From Bog-532 sp963720945 (GTDB lineage: Bacteria > Actinomycetota > Actinomycetes > Streptosporangiales > Streptosporangiaceae): a DNA stretch of 64,000 nucleotides. Shown here piece after piece: positions 8,816-17,090 of this stretch. Within the stretch, counting starts at the first letter, position 1. Every line of letters starts with the position of its first letter. The notes beneath the pieces are model-generated. The model saw only the letters and a list, made by a program, of their open reading frames with translations, was not told where the DNA came from and did not search any database. The translations under genes and the position numbers were made by a program. The DNA is taken from positions 496,001 through 560,000 of the forward strand of contig CAVRHH010000031.1 of the NCBI GenBank assembly GCA_963720945.1. Reading direction: 5' to 3'.

Positions 8816-8984
8816 CAGGTCCCTTCCGTTCCGTTCGGTTCTTTTCCGGTGCAACAGCAGCCCGTCTCAATATGTGCCGGACCGGGCCGCCCGCTTAACA
8901 TCCGGGGCCGCCGTGGGCGATCATGGTGGCGCCCGGGCCGGCCAGCCGGCCGCGGACCGGGCCGGTACTGGACGAGGAGGACCA

Positions 8985-9314
8985 ATGATCTTCATCACCG
9001 CCAAGTTCCTGGTGCGTCCCGAGGATGCCGACCGCTGGCCCGAGATCTCCCGTGATTTCACCGAGGCGACGCGGAGTGAGCCTGGCTGCATGTGGTTCGA
9101 CTGGTCCCGGAGCCTGGCCAATCCCGCGGAGTACGTGCTGGTCGAAGCGTTCCGTGACCAGGACGCGGGGGTCGCGCACGTGACGTCGGCGCACTTCAAG
9201 GAGGCGCAGAAGACGCTGCCGCCGCACCTGGCCGCCACACCCAAGATCGTCAACGTGACGGTCGAGCAGGACGGCTGGTCCGAGCTCGGCGAGATGGCGG
9301 TGCCGGGAAACTAG
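8985..9314 (+). CDS. ABM-family quinol monooxygenase-like protein
   Basis: 109-residue ferredoxin-like dimeric alpha+beta barrel protein of the antibiotic biosynthesis monooxygenase (YgiN-like) family: IFITAKFLVRPEDADRW at the N-terminus, SEPGCMWFDWSRS, and AHVTSAHFKEAQ near the C-terminus. Such enzymes oxidise quinols or polyphenols without a metal or flavin. GAGGAGG lies 5-6 nt before ATG 8985. Divergent from the SDR gene across 169 bp in which I see no other gene. Confidence 0.88.
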   Translation: MIFITAKFLVRPEDADRWPEISRDFTEATRSEPGCMWFDWSRSLANPAEYVLVEAFRDQDAGVAHVTSAHFKEAQKTLPPHLAATPKIVNVTVEQDGWSELGEMAVPGN

Positions 9315-9320
9315 GCCGCC

Positions 9321-10139
9321 TTAGCCGCCCCGGGCACGCTGCCGGGCCGCCTCGTACAGCAGCACGGTCGCGGCGCTGGCGGCGTTCAGCGAGCTGGCCG
9401 AGCCCGTGATCGGGATCCGGGTGATCCGGTCGCAGACGGCTCGCCAGGCCTCGCTAAGCCCGCTCGCCTCGTTCCCGATCACGATGAGCGCGGGCCCGGT
9501 CAGGTCCTGGTCCGCCACGTCCACGTCGCCCTTCTCGTCGGCGGCCAGCACCGTCAGCGGCAGGCCGGCGTTGCGCTGGGCGTGCACCCAGGCCAGCACG
9601 CCGGCCGGGGACTCGTCCCGGACCACCGGCACCGCGAACAGCGAGCCGGTGCTGGCCCGGACCGACTGGGGGTCATACGGATCGGCGCTGTGCCCGGTGA
9701 CGATGACCCCCGACGCCCCGAACGCGTCAGCCGACCGGACCACGGTGCCGATGTTGCCGGGGCTGGACGGCCGGTCCAGGGCCACGCCGAGGAAGTCCGG
9801 GGGCACGGCGATGCGCGCGTAGTCGTCGGCGGGCATCGCCACCACGGCGATCAGTTCCGGGACGCCGTTGGCTTTCCCGCCCAGTTCGCCGAGTAGCTCC
9901 CCGGCCATGGCGACGTGCACCGTGCCCGGGGTGGCCGCCTGGATCGACTGGGCCCATGCGGACAGCGGCCGGTCCGCGTCGTAGATCAGCGCCCGGATGG
10001 GCCAGCCGTGCCGGACCGCGAGCGTGACCGGGCGGACGCCCTGCACGACGAACTCCCCGGCTCGCTGCCGTTTCCTCCGATTGGCCAGCAGCGCCTGCCA
10101 CTCCTGGAAGCGGGCGTTCCGCGTGGTGATCCGGAGCAC
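9321..10139 (-). CDS. SpoU/TrmH-family RNA 2'-O-ribose methyltransferase
   Basis: 272 residues from GTG 10139. An N-terminal substrate-binding domain (ARFQEWQALLANRRKR, then FVVQGVRPV) is followed by the trefoil-knot SPOUT domain with its three motifs: PGNIGTVVRSADAFGA (motif 1), VIGNEASGLS (motif 2) and IPITGSASSLNAASAATVLL (motif 3). It methylates a ribose of rRNA or tRNA using SAM. The N-terminal domain is of the TsnR/RlmB kind, so thiostrepton-resistance-like rRNA methylation is possible, but I cannot choose. In-frame sequence upstream of 10139 looks non-coding. Confidence 0.88.
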   Translation of the reverse strand: MLRITTRNARFQEWQALLANRRKRQRAGEFVVQGVRPVTLAVRHGWPIRALIYDADRPLSAWAQSIQAATPGTVHVAMAGELLGELGGKANGVPELIAVVAMPADDYARIAVPPDFLGVALDRPSSPGNIGTVVRSADAFGASGVIVTGHSADPYDPQSVRASTGSLFAVPVVRDESPAGVLAWVHAQRNAGLPLTVLAADEKGDVDVADQDLTGPALIVIGNEASGLSEAWRAVCDRITRIPITGSASSLNAASAATVLLYEAARQRARGG

Positions 10140-10392
10140 GCTGCGGAGCCTACCGGCTCCCCGGCGCGACCAGGTTCGCGGATGCTGCACGCTCCTGCCT
10201 TCGCAGCGCTTAGCGTGAAGGGGAGAAATGGACATCCGTATCCGATGGGCAGCATGTGCTCAGCCCGTCGGTACGAAAAGTGCCGTAATGGCAGCAATGA
10301 GTAATAAGCCGCATGCGATCGGGTGGCGTGGGTATCCGGACGGTGATCTGGCCGGACGGGTCCCCGCGACCCCGGTGCGGCAGGAGCCCGAC

Positions 10393-12129
10393 ATGAACGA
10401 GCAGGTCCGGGACGGCGACCGGCGGCGGCACGGCATCGTGACCCCGCGCCCGGACCCGTGCGCGGAGCTCACGGGCGAATGGGCCTCGGCGCTCTCGGCC
10501 ACCGGCGCCGGCCCCGGAGCCGCGGGTTCCCCGGAGCTGGCCGGCGTCCTGCGCCCGCTGGCCGCCTGCGTGCTGGACATCGCGGCGGGCATTCCGTTCC
10601 AGCCGCAGCGCGCCGACGGGATCGGCGCGGCGCTGGTCAAGGCGAACGTCACCGGCAGCGAGGCGCTCGGCCGCACCCTTACCGTCATCGGCCGCCATCT
10701 GGCCCGGGCGGGCGAGACCCCCGGCAGCACCCGGGTCAGCGCGGTGCTGGAAGCACTGGCCGGCGGGTACGTCCGGGCTCTGGTGGCGTATCAGCGGCGG
10801 CACGATCCGCTGACCGGGCTGGCCAACCGGGCGCAGTTCCTGGGTAACCTCGCCGCAGCGCTGTCCGCCGCGCCCGCCCGGCGGATCGGCGTCTGCTGCC
10901 TCGACCTGGATGGGTTCAAGCCCATCAACGACACCCTGGGGCACGCCGTCGGCGACGAGCTGCTGGTCGCGGTCGCGCGGCGGCTCGCGGTGCTCGCCGC
11001 CGGGCCGGCCGCCGCGGGGGCGGCCGCCGGGCCGGCCGCGACCCTGGCCCGGACCGGTGGTGACGAATTCGCCCTGCTGGTGACGGATTCCGGCGGGACC
11101 GATGCCCTGGTGGCGCTGGCCCGCGAGATCCTGGCCCGGATCGAGCAGCCGTTCACCGTGGGCGGCCACCGCCTGTGCATCACCGCGAGCATCGGGATCG
11201 CCGAGCGGCCCGCCGCCGGGACCACCGGGGCCGACGTGGTCCGGGACGCCGGGCGTGCGCTGCACTGGGCGCGGGCCGAGGGACCGGGGCGCTGGGCCGT
11301 CTACGACCCGGCCCGGCAGGACGGTGACTCCGCCCGGCTGGCGCTGACCGCCTCGATGCGGTCCGCGCTCGATGCGGGCCAGTTCAGCGTGGTCTACCAG
11401 CCGATCGTCCAGCTGCCGTCCGGTGAACTGCGCGGCCTCGAGGCGCTGCTGCGCTGGCACCACCCGACCCTGGGCATGCTTTCGCCGGAGGCGTTCATCG
11501 CGCTCGCCGAGGAGAGCGGGGTGATCACGCCGCTCGGCCGGTGGGTGATGCGCACCGCGTGCCGGCAGGCCGGCGAATGGCAGCGGGTGCGCCCCGGCTC
11601 CGCGCCGTTCATCAGCGTCAATCTCTCCCCGCAGCAGGCCCAGGACCCCGGTTTCGTCGGTGACGTGGCGCGGGTCCTCGCCGAGACCGGGCTGCCGCCG
11701 GATCTGCTGCAGCTGGAGCTCACCGAGAGCGCGCTCGTCGATGCGGACAGCCGCCCGCTGGAGACCCTGCAGAAGCTGTCCGCGATGGGCGTGCGGATCG
11801 CCGCCGACGACTTCGGCTCGGGCTATTCCAACCTGGCCTACCTGCGCCGCCTCCCGGTCGACGCGCTGAAGCTGTCCGCCTCGTTCATCCGGGAGGTCTG
11901 GCCGGACGGCCCCGCCGACGAGCCGATCATCACCGCCTTGACCGGCCTGGCGCACACCCTGGGCCTGGACGTGACCGTGGAGGGTGTCGAGACCAGCGAG
12001 CAGGCCCGCCGGCTGGCCGCGCTCGGCTGTGACACCGCGCAGGGCTGGTATTTCGCCACGGCGGTGCCCGGGGATCAGGTCACCGCCGTGCTGCGCGGCG
12101 CCGCCCGGCCGCGGTTTCCGCTGGCGTAG
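10393..12129 (+). CDS. GGDEF-EAL cyclic-di-GMP turnover protein
   Basis: 578 residues, predicted cytoplasmic (no TM or signal peptide). An N-terminal ~130-residue alpha-helical region of unknown role is followed by a GGDEF domain opening at HDPLTGLANRAQFL, with DLDGFKPIND and the intact active-site TGGDEF at about residue 222, and then an EAL domain with the signature as LEALLRWHHP (~350), LTESAL, DDFGSGYSNLAYLRRLPVD and VTVEGVET. Both active sites look complete, so it could make and degrade c-di-GMP. ATG 10393 has AGGAG 7 nt upstream; the frame extends to 10228 through AT-richer promoter-like DNA. Head to head with the methyltransferase. Confidence 0.92.
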   Translation: MNEQVRDGDRRRHGIVTPRPDPCAELTGEWASALSATGAGPGAAGSPELAGVLRPLAACVLDIAAGIPFQPQRADGIGAALVKANVTGSEALGRTLTVIGRHLARAGETPGSTRVSAVLEALAGGYVRALVAYQRRHDPLTGLANRAQFLGNLAAALSAAPARRIGVCCLDLDGFKPINDTLGHAVGDELLVAVARRLAVLAAGPAAAGAAAGPAATLARTGGDEFALLVTDSGGTDALVALAREILARIEQPFTVGGHRLCITASIGIAERPAAGTTGADVVRDAGRALHWARAEGPGRWAVYDPARQDGDSARLALTASMRSALDAGQFSVVYQPIVQLPSGELRGLEALLRWHHPTLGMLSPEAFIALAEESGVITPLGRWVMRTACRQAGEWQRVRPGSAPFISVNLSPQQAQDPGFVGDVARVLAETGLPPDLLQLELTESALVDADSRPLETLQKLSAMGVRIAADDFGSGYSNLAYLRRLPVDALKLSASFIREVWPDGPADEPIITALTGLAHTLGLDVTVEGVETSEQARRLAALGCDTAQGWYFATAVPGDQVTAVLRGAARPRFPLA

Positions 12130-12189
12130 CACGGCGGCGTAGCGGGCTGGCGTAGCACGGCGGCGTAGCGGGCTGGCGCAGCACGCTGG
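12125..12189. repeat. 26-bp tandem duplication over the GGDEF-EAL stop codon
   Basis: Two identical 26-bp units (12125-12150 and 12151-12176) and a partial third copy to 12189. The first unit contains the TAG of the upstream gene (12127-12129); each unit repeats CGTAG twice. It may be a slippage product. Confidence 0.85.
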
Positions 12190-12354
12190 AGCCGCCAGCT
12201 ACCCCCTGGGTACTGTCATCCGGCCAGCCCGTCGTGAAGATGTGCATCGCGTTCAGGCTGTCGCCGACGCCGTTGCTGATCGCCGGGAGCGCGACCGATG
12301 CGACGGTCTTGCCCGGGTCAGCGGGACGGATAGACGCGGCGTACCGCGACCTTC

Positions 12355-12525
12355 GGTGACCTGGTGGTGTGCGTGGATGAGCCGGACGGCCTGGGCGTGT
12401 TCCTCGAAGTGGAGCGCATGGTGCCCGGCGACGTGCCCGGTGAGGCCGTGCAGGGTGAGCTATCCCGGTTCGTGGCGTCACTGGGTATCGGGGCTGAGCA
12501 GACCGGTCAGACCTACGATTCCCTG
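12355..12525 (+). pseudogene. Fragment of a CYTH-domain (adenylate cyclase/thiamine triphosphatase) gene
   Basis: The plus frame reads VVCVDEPDGLGVFLEVERMV, then LSRFVASLGIG, then QTYDSL. This is the C-terminal half of a CYTH domain: the D-x-V/P-GLG-F-x-E-x-E strand followed by the helix ending in YDSL. There is no start codon or N-terminal ExExK strand nearby. The fragment runs tail to tail into the truncated alpha/beta hydrolase on the other strand at about 12.53 kb, so both genes lost sequence at the same junction. Confidence 0.55.
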
Positions 12526-12879
12526 GAAGTCGTACTCGAACGGGATCTTCGTCACCGAGGAGTGCGCACGGTCGGCCATGAACTCCTGCGCCGCCGGCGG
12601 GATCGCGTGGTCGGCCGTTCCGATCACCGCCCAGCTGGGGATGCTCGCCCAGGCCGGCGGGCCTGACACCTCGGTCAGCGCGCTGGCCGCGATCGGCCGC
12701 TGGGTAGCGGCGAGTTCGGCTGCCTGGCTGGCCGTCCACGCTGGCCGAGTCACCGGGCCAGCCGGGTGCCATCGCGTTGTAGCCGGCCGAGCGATACAGC
12801 TCGACCCAGGGCTGCCGGGCATCGGAGTGGATCCCACAGGCCGTGGATGAAGACGACGGGGATGGGTGGTGCAGTCATG
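12478..12879 (-). pseudogene. Broken alpha/beta hydrolase (one frameshift, internal deletion, lost C-terminus)
   Basis: ATG 12879 with GGAGG upstream starts PPIPVVFIHGLW. One extra G after CTGTGG throws the frame; the +1 frame then continues the hydrolase exactly (IHSDARQPWVELYRSAGYNA, then MAPGWPGDSASVD). At about 12.73 kb it jumps to ASQAAELAATQRPI, skipping the GxSxG nucleophile region, and continues as VIGTADHAIPPAAQEFMADR with HSSVTKI before breaking off. So the gene keeps its start and third quarter but lacks the catalytic serine and the end. It cannot make an active enzyme. Family: EstA/dienelactone-type alpha/beta hydrolases. Confidence 0.7.
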
Positions 12880-12892
12880 TGCGCCTCCAGGC

Positions 12893-12975
12893 GTTGCCAG
12901 ACATGCCCGGGCCGTGGTCTTGTGGTGGATCTCGACAAGACCCGTGTTCTCCAACCCGACGGTGACATGGGGCAT
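12893..12975 (-). pseudogene. N-terminal stump of a second alpha/beta hydrolase
   Basis: ATG 12975 begins MPHVTVGLENTGLVEIHHKT, which resembles the opening strands of haloperoxidase-like hydrolases, but it loses similarity after about 25 codons where the RBS of the next hydrolase remnant begins. Low certainty because it is so short. Confidence 0.35.
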
Positions 12976-13150
12976 GCCGCCAAGCGTGCCGCGCGGCGCG
13001 CACGCGGCGCATGACTCGATCAAGTGATTAACCGCTGCCCGGACTCGATGTGGCGGGGGATGGCCGGGATGAGTGATGCGCCGCACCGCGGCGGACGCCG
13101 AGACTGGCACTCACCGCGCAATGACGGAGACGAAACATGAAGTTCGCGAA

Positions 13151-14006
13151 CTACATCCGTAACTCCGCCGCCTGGCGCTCGCCGGCCCGGCGCGCCAGCT
13201 CGAGCCGGGACCGGATACCGAGCTTGGCGAAAACGTGGCGCAGGTGCGAGTTCACCGGCGCGGCAGGCGCGCGCCCGCGGCCAGTTTGGCCGTGCGGCCG
13301 TCGACGGTCACGAGGTTTTCCGTGCGCAGCCCGCGCAGCAGCTCGGTCAGCAGGAACGGCTGGCCGTCCGCCCGGCTGAGTACGTCCCGCAGCGCCTCAT
13401 CGGGCTCGCCGCCGAGCATGTCACGGGCGACCTGCGCGACCGCGGTCTCGTCCAGGGGGCCTAGCCGGATCTCGGACGCACCCGCCGCCTCCAGCCGGTC
13501 GACCGCGTCCTGCGCAGCGTCTGCCAGCTCCCCGCGGCGCAGCGCCAGCAACCAGCTGATCGGGTGTGTGGCCAGCCGCCTGGACAGCGTGACCAGGGCG
13601 CTGGCGGTGGCGACGTCGGCCCATTGCAGGTCATCGACGACAACCAGCAGCGGTGCGCGGCTTTCTCGAGTGATTCCTGCAGCTCGCGCAGCAGCCAGAA
13701 CCGCTGGTCAGGAGACTGGCTGAGTTCGTGGAGCCGCGCGGGATCGACGGGCGGCTCATCCGTGGAGACGAGGGCGTCCAGGATCGCCCCGAGCGGCACC
13801 GCCCGAGCCGCGGGATCCCCGCCGCCGCAGAACACCAGGATCCCGCTGTCCGCGGCCAGGCTTGCGGCCTCGGCCAGCAGCGTGGTTTTCCCCCAGCCCG
13901 CGGGCCCGGTGACGAGCACGACGCTGCCACGCCCGGCGCCGAGCGCGTTTAGCTGCCCCTGCAGCACGTCAACCTGGGGTTGCCGACTGCGCAATCTGGG
14001 GTGCAC
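13151..14006 (-). pseudogene. Decayed LAL-type LuxR regulator
   Basis: Three pieces of one large ATP-binding LuxR regulator lie in order in two frames. The first has Walker A VTGPAGWGKTTLLAEA. After a frameshift near 13.65 kb the second reads LRRGELADAAQDAVDRL, SRADGQPFLLTELLRGL and ends LAAGARLPRR. It is joined near 13.25 kb directly to the C-terminal HTH tail (NSHLRHVFAKLGIRSRLELA). Several hundred residues between the ATPase and the HTH are gone. A functional LAL regulator is about 900 residues. Confidence 0.7.
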
Positions 14007-14179
14007 CGGGCCATCGTAATTGACATTCAGCCTGCCCGGCCTTCGGCAGCGCTGCTCTTCGACGGGCTAACCCCGGCAGGGAAAGACACCGCGACCGCGG
14101 GCCGTGCTTTGCCCCCGGATGTCCCCTGGCCGCGAGCACGGGGGCGACCGCTATCGCGAGGAAGGCGGATACGGTTCCC

Positions 14180-14388
14180 GTGCTCGCCGGCCTGGCAACG
14201 TTCATCGTGCGGAACCTGCCTTTCGTCCCTCAGGTCGCGCTGATGGGCCTGGAGATGACCGGCCTCGCCCGGCCCAATTCGGCGCTGGTCTGGGCTGACC
14301 CCGCCGATTACCAGGGCGAGCTTGCCGAAGCAGTCGGCATAGTCGTGACGGCGGGGATTTCGGCGCGGATCTACGACGGGCAGCTTCA
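14180..14388 (+). pseudogene. Fragment of an HxsC-like radical SAM maturase
   Basis: A plus-strand frame of about 70 codons reads IVRNLPFVPQVALMGLEMTG, then ARPNSALVWADPADYQGELAEAV and SARIYDGQL. The order VALMGLE..tG..P/N..W.DP.dY...L.eAV...IY matches the middle of HxsC, a radical SAM/SPASM-type protein of His-Xaa-Ser systems. The CxxxCxxC cluster motif and the C-terminus are missing. It is cut at the 3' end of the L,D-transpeptidase gene. Confidence 0.45.
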
Positions 14389-14970
14389 GAAGGCCACGAC
14401 CTCGGCTCCGATCGGCAGGTGGTCGTGGTAGTAGCGGGCGCTGCCAATATCCAGGTGGACGCAGCCATGCGAGGGCGTGGTGAGGCTGCCGCCGTGGAAG
14501 GCGATCCCGCCGGGGGCGAAGAACACGGCGTACGGCATCGGCTCGTCGTACTCGGTGCTGATGTAGTTCGGGCCGGCCTTCCACTGGACGTGGAAGGTGC
14601 CGCGCGGGGTCGCTCGCTGCGTGCCGGGCGCCCCGGGTTCCATGTGCACCGGTCCGTAGGTGATCCGGCCGTCAGACTGCAGCCAGGTTAGGTGGTCGCT
14701 GAGGTCCACGCAGGCGGACGCCGCGGCCGGGCAGGAACTGCGGCCCCTGGGACCGAGCGCCGGGGGCCCTGCGGCCGCGGCATCCGGCGTCGCGCGCGGG
14801 TTCGGCGACGACGGCATCTCGGTAGCCGCAGCCCCTCCAGTGAGGGATGGCCGCACCGCCCGGGACGCCGCGTTATCTGCCGGACGGCCACCCTGCCAGC
14901 CGGCCGCCGTAGTGCCCGCGACAAGCAGGAAGGCCAAGACGGCGGTCAGCCGGTAATCCCCCCTCGCCAT
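14386..14970 (-). CDS. L,D-transpeptidase (YkuD)
   Basis: Exported cell-wall enzyme, 194 residues. The N-terminal hydrophobic segment LTAVLAFLLVAGTTAAG is a signal peptide or anchor, followed by an Ala/Pro-rich linker and a small ErfK/YbiS/YcfS/YnhG domain with the catalytic signature HGGSLTTPSHGCVHL (His, then Ser-His-Gly-Cys). It cross-links peptidoglycan stem peptides 3-3 or attaches proteins. An extra pair of cysteines (SSCPAAASACVDL) precedes the domain. Complete, with a normal length for short actinobacterial L,D-transpeptidases. Confidence 0.88.
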   Translation of the reverse strand: MARGDYRLTAVLAFLLVAGTTAAGWQGGRPADNAASRAVRPSLTGGAAATEMPSSPNPRATPDAAAAGPPALGPRGRSSCPAAASACVDLSDHLTWLQSDGRITYGPVHMEPGAPGTQRATPRGTFHVQWKAGPNYISTEYDEPMPYAVFFAPGGIAFHGGSLTTPSHGCVHLDIGSARYYHDHLPIGAEVVAF

Positions 14971-15109
14971 GGCAGAAACCTACACAGAAGGACCCGTAAC
15001 CGGCGGCCGGCGCGCCGGCCGCTGGCAGGAATCAGCAGCAGCGCGGGCTATGCCGTCATGCTCTCGTCGGCGTACCGATCGGTTACTTGTGCGCATCGGT
15101 CCTGGCGGA

Positions 15110-15592
15110 TCACGGTCTTTGTTCTTCTGGGCGATCGGGCGGGCCCGGCGGTTCGGGGGCGTCGCACGCAGCATCGCAGAAGGGCTGGCGGGCGCTGCGA
15201 GTGCACCGGCACAGCGCCGCCCGGGTATCGGTCACCCAGCCGCCGGCTGCCTGTATCCGCAGATCACCGCGGAGGAGGAAAGGGCCGCGCTCGACGGCGC
15301 GGATAGTGGCCGGGACATCGGGCTGCTCATCGGCAATACCCGGTGCTTGGTAGTGCAGGGCCCCGGACGGGCAGCGGCCGATGACCTCGGCGACCAGCGC
15401 CGCGCTCGCGGCGTCCGGGGCGATCCAGGGCCGCTGCTTGCCATTGAATACCTCGGGAAGCCCGCGGAGGCACTCGGCGGAATGCCGGCATCGCTGCGCG
15501 TCGAAGTGCACAGTGATCTCGCTGCCCTGGTACGCCTTCCCCGGCCATGGCCCGGCTGACGGTGATCCTGGCTCGGCATCAGATGCTGACAT
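15110..15592 (-). CDS. Two-domain iron-sulfur protein (Fer4_19-like plus CDGSH variant)
   Basis: 160 residues. The N-terminal domain (ITVHFDAQRCRHSAECLRGL, then RPWIAPDAAS and RCPSGALHYQ) is the divergent 4Fe-4S mono-cluster domain called Fer4_19, and the C-terminus is a CDGSH-type 2Fe-2S zipper in the usual fusion order. The CDGSH signature reads CRCTRSARQPFCDAAC: the three cysteines are present but the canonical histidine ligand (CDGSH) is replaced by cysteine. Proteins of this layout are thought to be small redox or cluster-transfer factors. It stands alone, divergent from the region holding the PadR remnant. Confidence 0.82.
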   Translation of the reverse strand: MSASDAEPGSPSAGPWPGKAYQGSEITVHFDAQRCRHSAECLRGLPEVFNGKQRPWIAPDAASAALVAEVIGRCPSGALHYQAPGIADEQPDVPATIRAVERGPFLLRGDLRIQAAGGWVTDTRAALCRCTRSARQPFCDAACDAPEPPGPPDRPEEQRP

Positions 15593-15779
15593 GGGATCAG
15601 GCTAAGCTACGGCCCCGGTCCTGAGCAGCCCCGGCAACTGCGTGCCACGCGCGCCAGGCCCTGCACGGCGCACCGCACGCTCGCTCGTAGCGCGCCGCCA
15701 AGTCGCCGCACAACCGCTAACTGAGTGCGACGAAACAAGCGACCATCATCCCGTCGCCGGCCGCATGGCTGGCAAGCCC

Positions 15780-15930
15780 ATGACGGGGCAGGCGTTCTTC
15801 GTGCTCACCGCGCTGGCCGGCGGCTGCCGGCCCAGCTGGCCGGAGATCGCCAGCGTGGCCGGCCTGGCCGCCCGGCTGTACCTGGGCGGTGCGGGCGCCC
15901 CGCGCCGGTACTTCGCCTGGGGGCAGGCCA
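15780..15930 (+). pseudogene. Possible PadR regulator remnant
   Basis: MTGQAFFVLTALAGG matches the first helix of PadR regulators of the form MsGQtFFiLTALa. The next ~35 codons keep only weak similarity to the winged helix and the frame runs on into unrelated sequence. The stretch 15593-16005 otherwise shows no gene. Confidence 0.3.
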
Positions 15931-16005
15931 TGGTCCCGCACGCGTCGCGGTCCACATGTGCGCACGGTCGCGCTTTCTTGCGGGCGGGGCGAGAATCACT
16001 CATAG

Positions 16006-17046
16006 ATGGAACCCGGGACGCAGTACGCCAAGTCGGGGGGCCTTCGCATTGCCTACCAGGTGATCGGTGCGGGGCCCGATCTGGTGATGGTCCCGGGGCT
16101 GACCTCGCACTTGGAGATCCAGTGGCGGGACCCCAGCTACCGCCGCTTCGTGCGCTCCTTGTCTTCGTTCTGCCGGCTGGTGCGGTTCGACAAGCCTGGG
16201 ACCGGGCTATCTGACCCGGTGGCCGGGCCGCCGACGCTGGATCAGCGGGTGGCCGACCTGAGGGCGGTCATCTCCGCCACGAACTGCCGGCGGCCGATCG
16301 TGCTGGGCTTCTCCGACGGGGGACCGATAGCCATTACCCTGGCCGCCGCTCACCGGCGATCGGTCCGGGCGCTGATCCTTTATGGCACCTCGCCGCGCCG
16401 CCCGCCCAGCTGGGCGATGCGGCAGCTGCGGCTGATGGCGCGGCAGTGGGGTCAGGGCGACTCGCTGGGGATGTTCACCCCGACGCTGGCCGGCGAACTG
16501 GCACGCCACGACCGGGCCGTCTTCGAACGGGCCTCGGCGAGCCCCGCCATGATCAGGGCCCTGGTCGAGTCGCTGACCGTCACCGATGTCAGGAGCCGCC
16601 TGGCTGAGGTTGCCGTGCCCGCCCTTGTGCTGCACCGGCGATCGGATTTCGTGCCGTTCTCCGATGCCAAGCTCATGGCCAGGGGCATCAGGGGAGCGCG
16701 GTTCGTGGAGCTGGAGGGCAGCGACCATCTCCCCTGGGCCGGTGACGCCGGCAGCGTCCTGTCTCCCATTGCCGAATTCGCCGGTGAAGTCGCCGGACGC
16801 ACGGGAGAGCGGGTGGCGGCGGTGCCGGCGGCCCGGACGCGGCGCCCCGCGACTGGCTGGGAGGCGCTGACCGGCGCGGAGCGGCGGGTGGCGCAGCTGG
16901 TGGCCGGGGGCCTGGCCAACCGCGAGGTGGCAGAGCGCCTCTACCTGTCCCGGTACACGGTGGAGACTCACCTGAAGCACGTGTTCGCCAAGCTGGGCGT
17001 GTCGTCTCGCGCCGAGCTTGCCGCCCTGGCCCCGCGAAATACCTGA
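16006..17046 (+). CDS. Alpha/beta hydrolase fused to LuxR DNA-binding domain
   Basis: 346 residues. An alpha/beta hydrolase domain (about 1-265) carries nucleophile GFSDGG, acid in LHRRSDFVPF and His in LEGSDHLPWAG, all in the expected order; oxyanion region VMVPGLTSHLE. After a linker a LuxR HTH follows (LTGAERRVAQLVAGGLANRE, then TVETHLKHVFAKLGVSSRAE). This architecture is known in actinobacteria and resembles adenylate-cyclase-type hydrolase sensors: the hydrolase part may bind or cleave a signal and gate transcription. No strong RBS; start chosen at ATG 16006. The FAD oxidoreductase follows 44 bp downstream on the same strand. Confidence 0.85.
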   Translation: MEPGTQYAKSGGLRIAYQVIGAGPDLVMVPGLTSHLEIQWRDPSYRRFVRSLSSFCRLVRFDKPGTGLSDPVAGPPTLDQRVADLRAVISATNCRRPIVLGFSDGGPIAITLAAAHRRSVRALILYGTSPRRPPSWAMRQLRLMARQWGQGDSLGMFTPTLAGELARHDRAVFERASASPAMIRALVESLTVTDVRSRLAEVAVPALVLHRRSDFVPFSDAKLMARGIRGARFVELEGSDHLPWAGDAGSVLSPIAEFAGEVAGRTGERVAAVPAARTRRPATGWEALTGAERRVAQLVAGGLANREVAERLYLSRYTVETHLKHVFAKLGVSSRAELAALAPRNT

Positions 17047-17090
17047 ACTCAGGGATGCTGGCCCATCCCCAGGCCGGCAAAGTTCCAGGC

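Noticed and set aside
9750..10140. Upstream extension of the SpoU methyltransferase to 10235
   Set aside because: Residues before GTG 10139 are non-conserved and overlap the AT-richer promoter region of the GGDEF-EAL gene.
10210..12132. 640-codon minus-strand ORF
   Set aside because: Antisense to the GGDEF-EAL gene, which has complete motifs.
12230..12300. Minus-strand segment VASVALPAISNGVGDSLNAM
   Set aside because: Looks coding but I cannot assign it; too short for a call.
13137..13160. ATG with GGAG upstream and MKFANYI reading, like the first residues of a luciferase-like monooxygenase
   Set aside because: Only seven matching codons before the end of the LAL remnant on the other strand; chance cannot be excluded.
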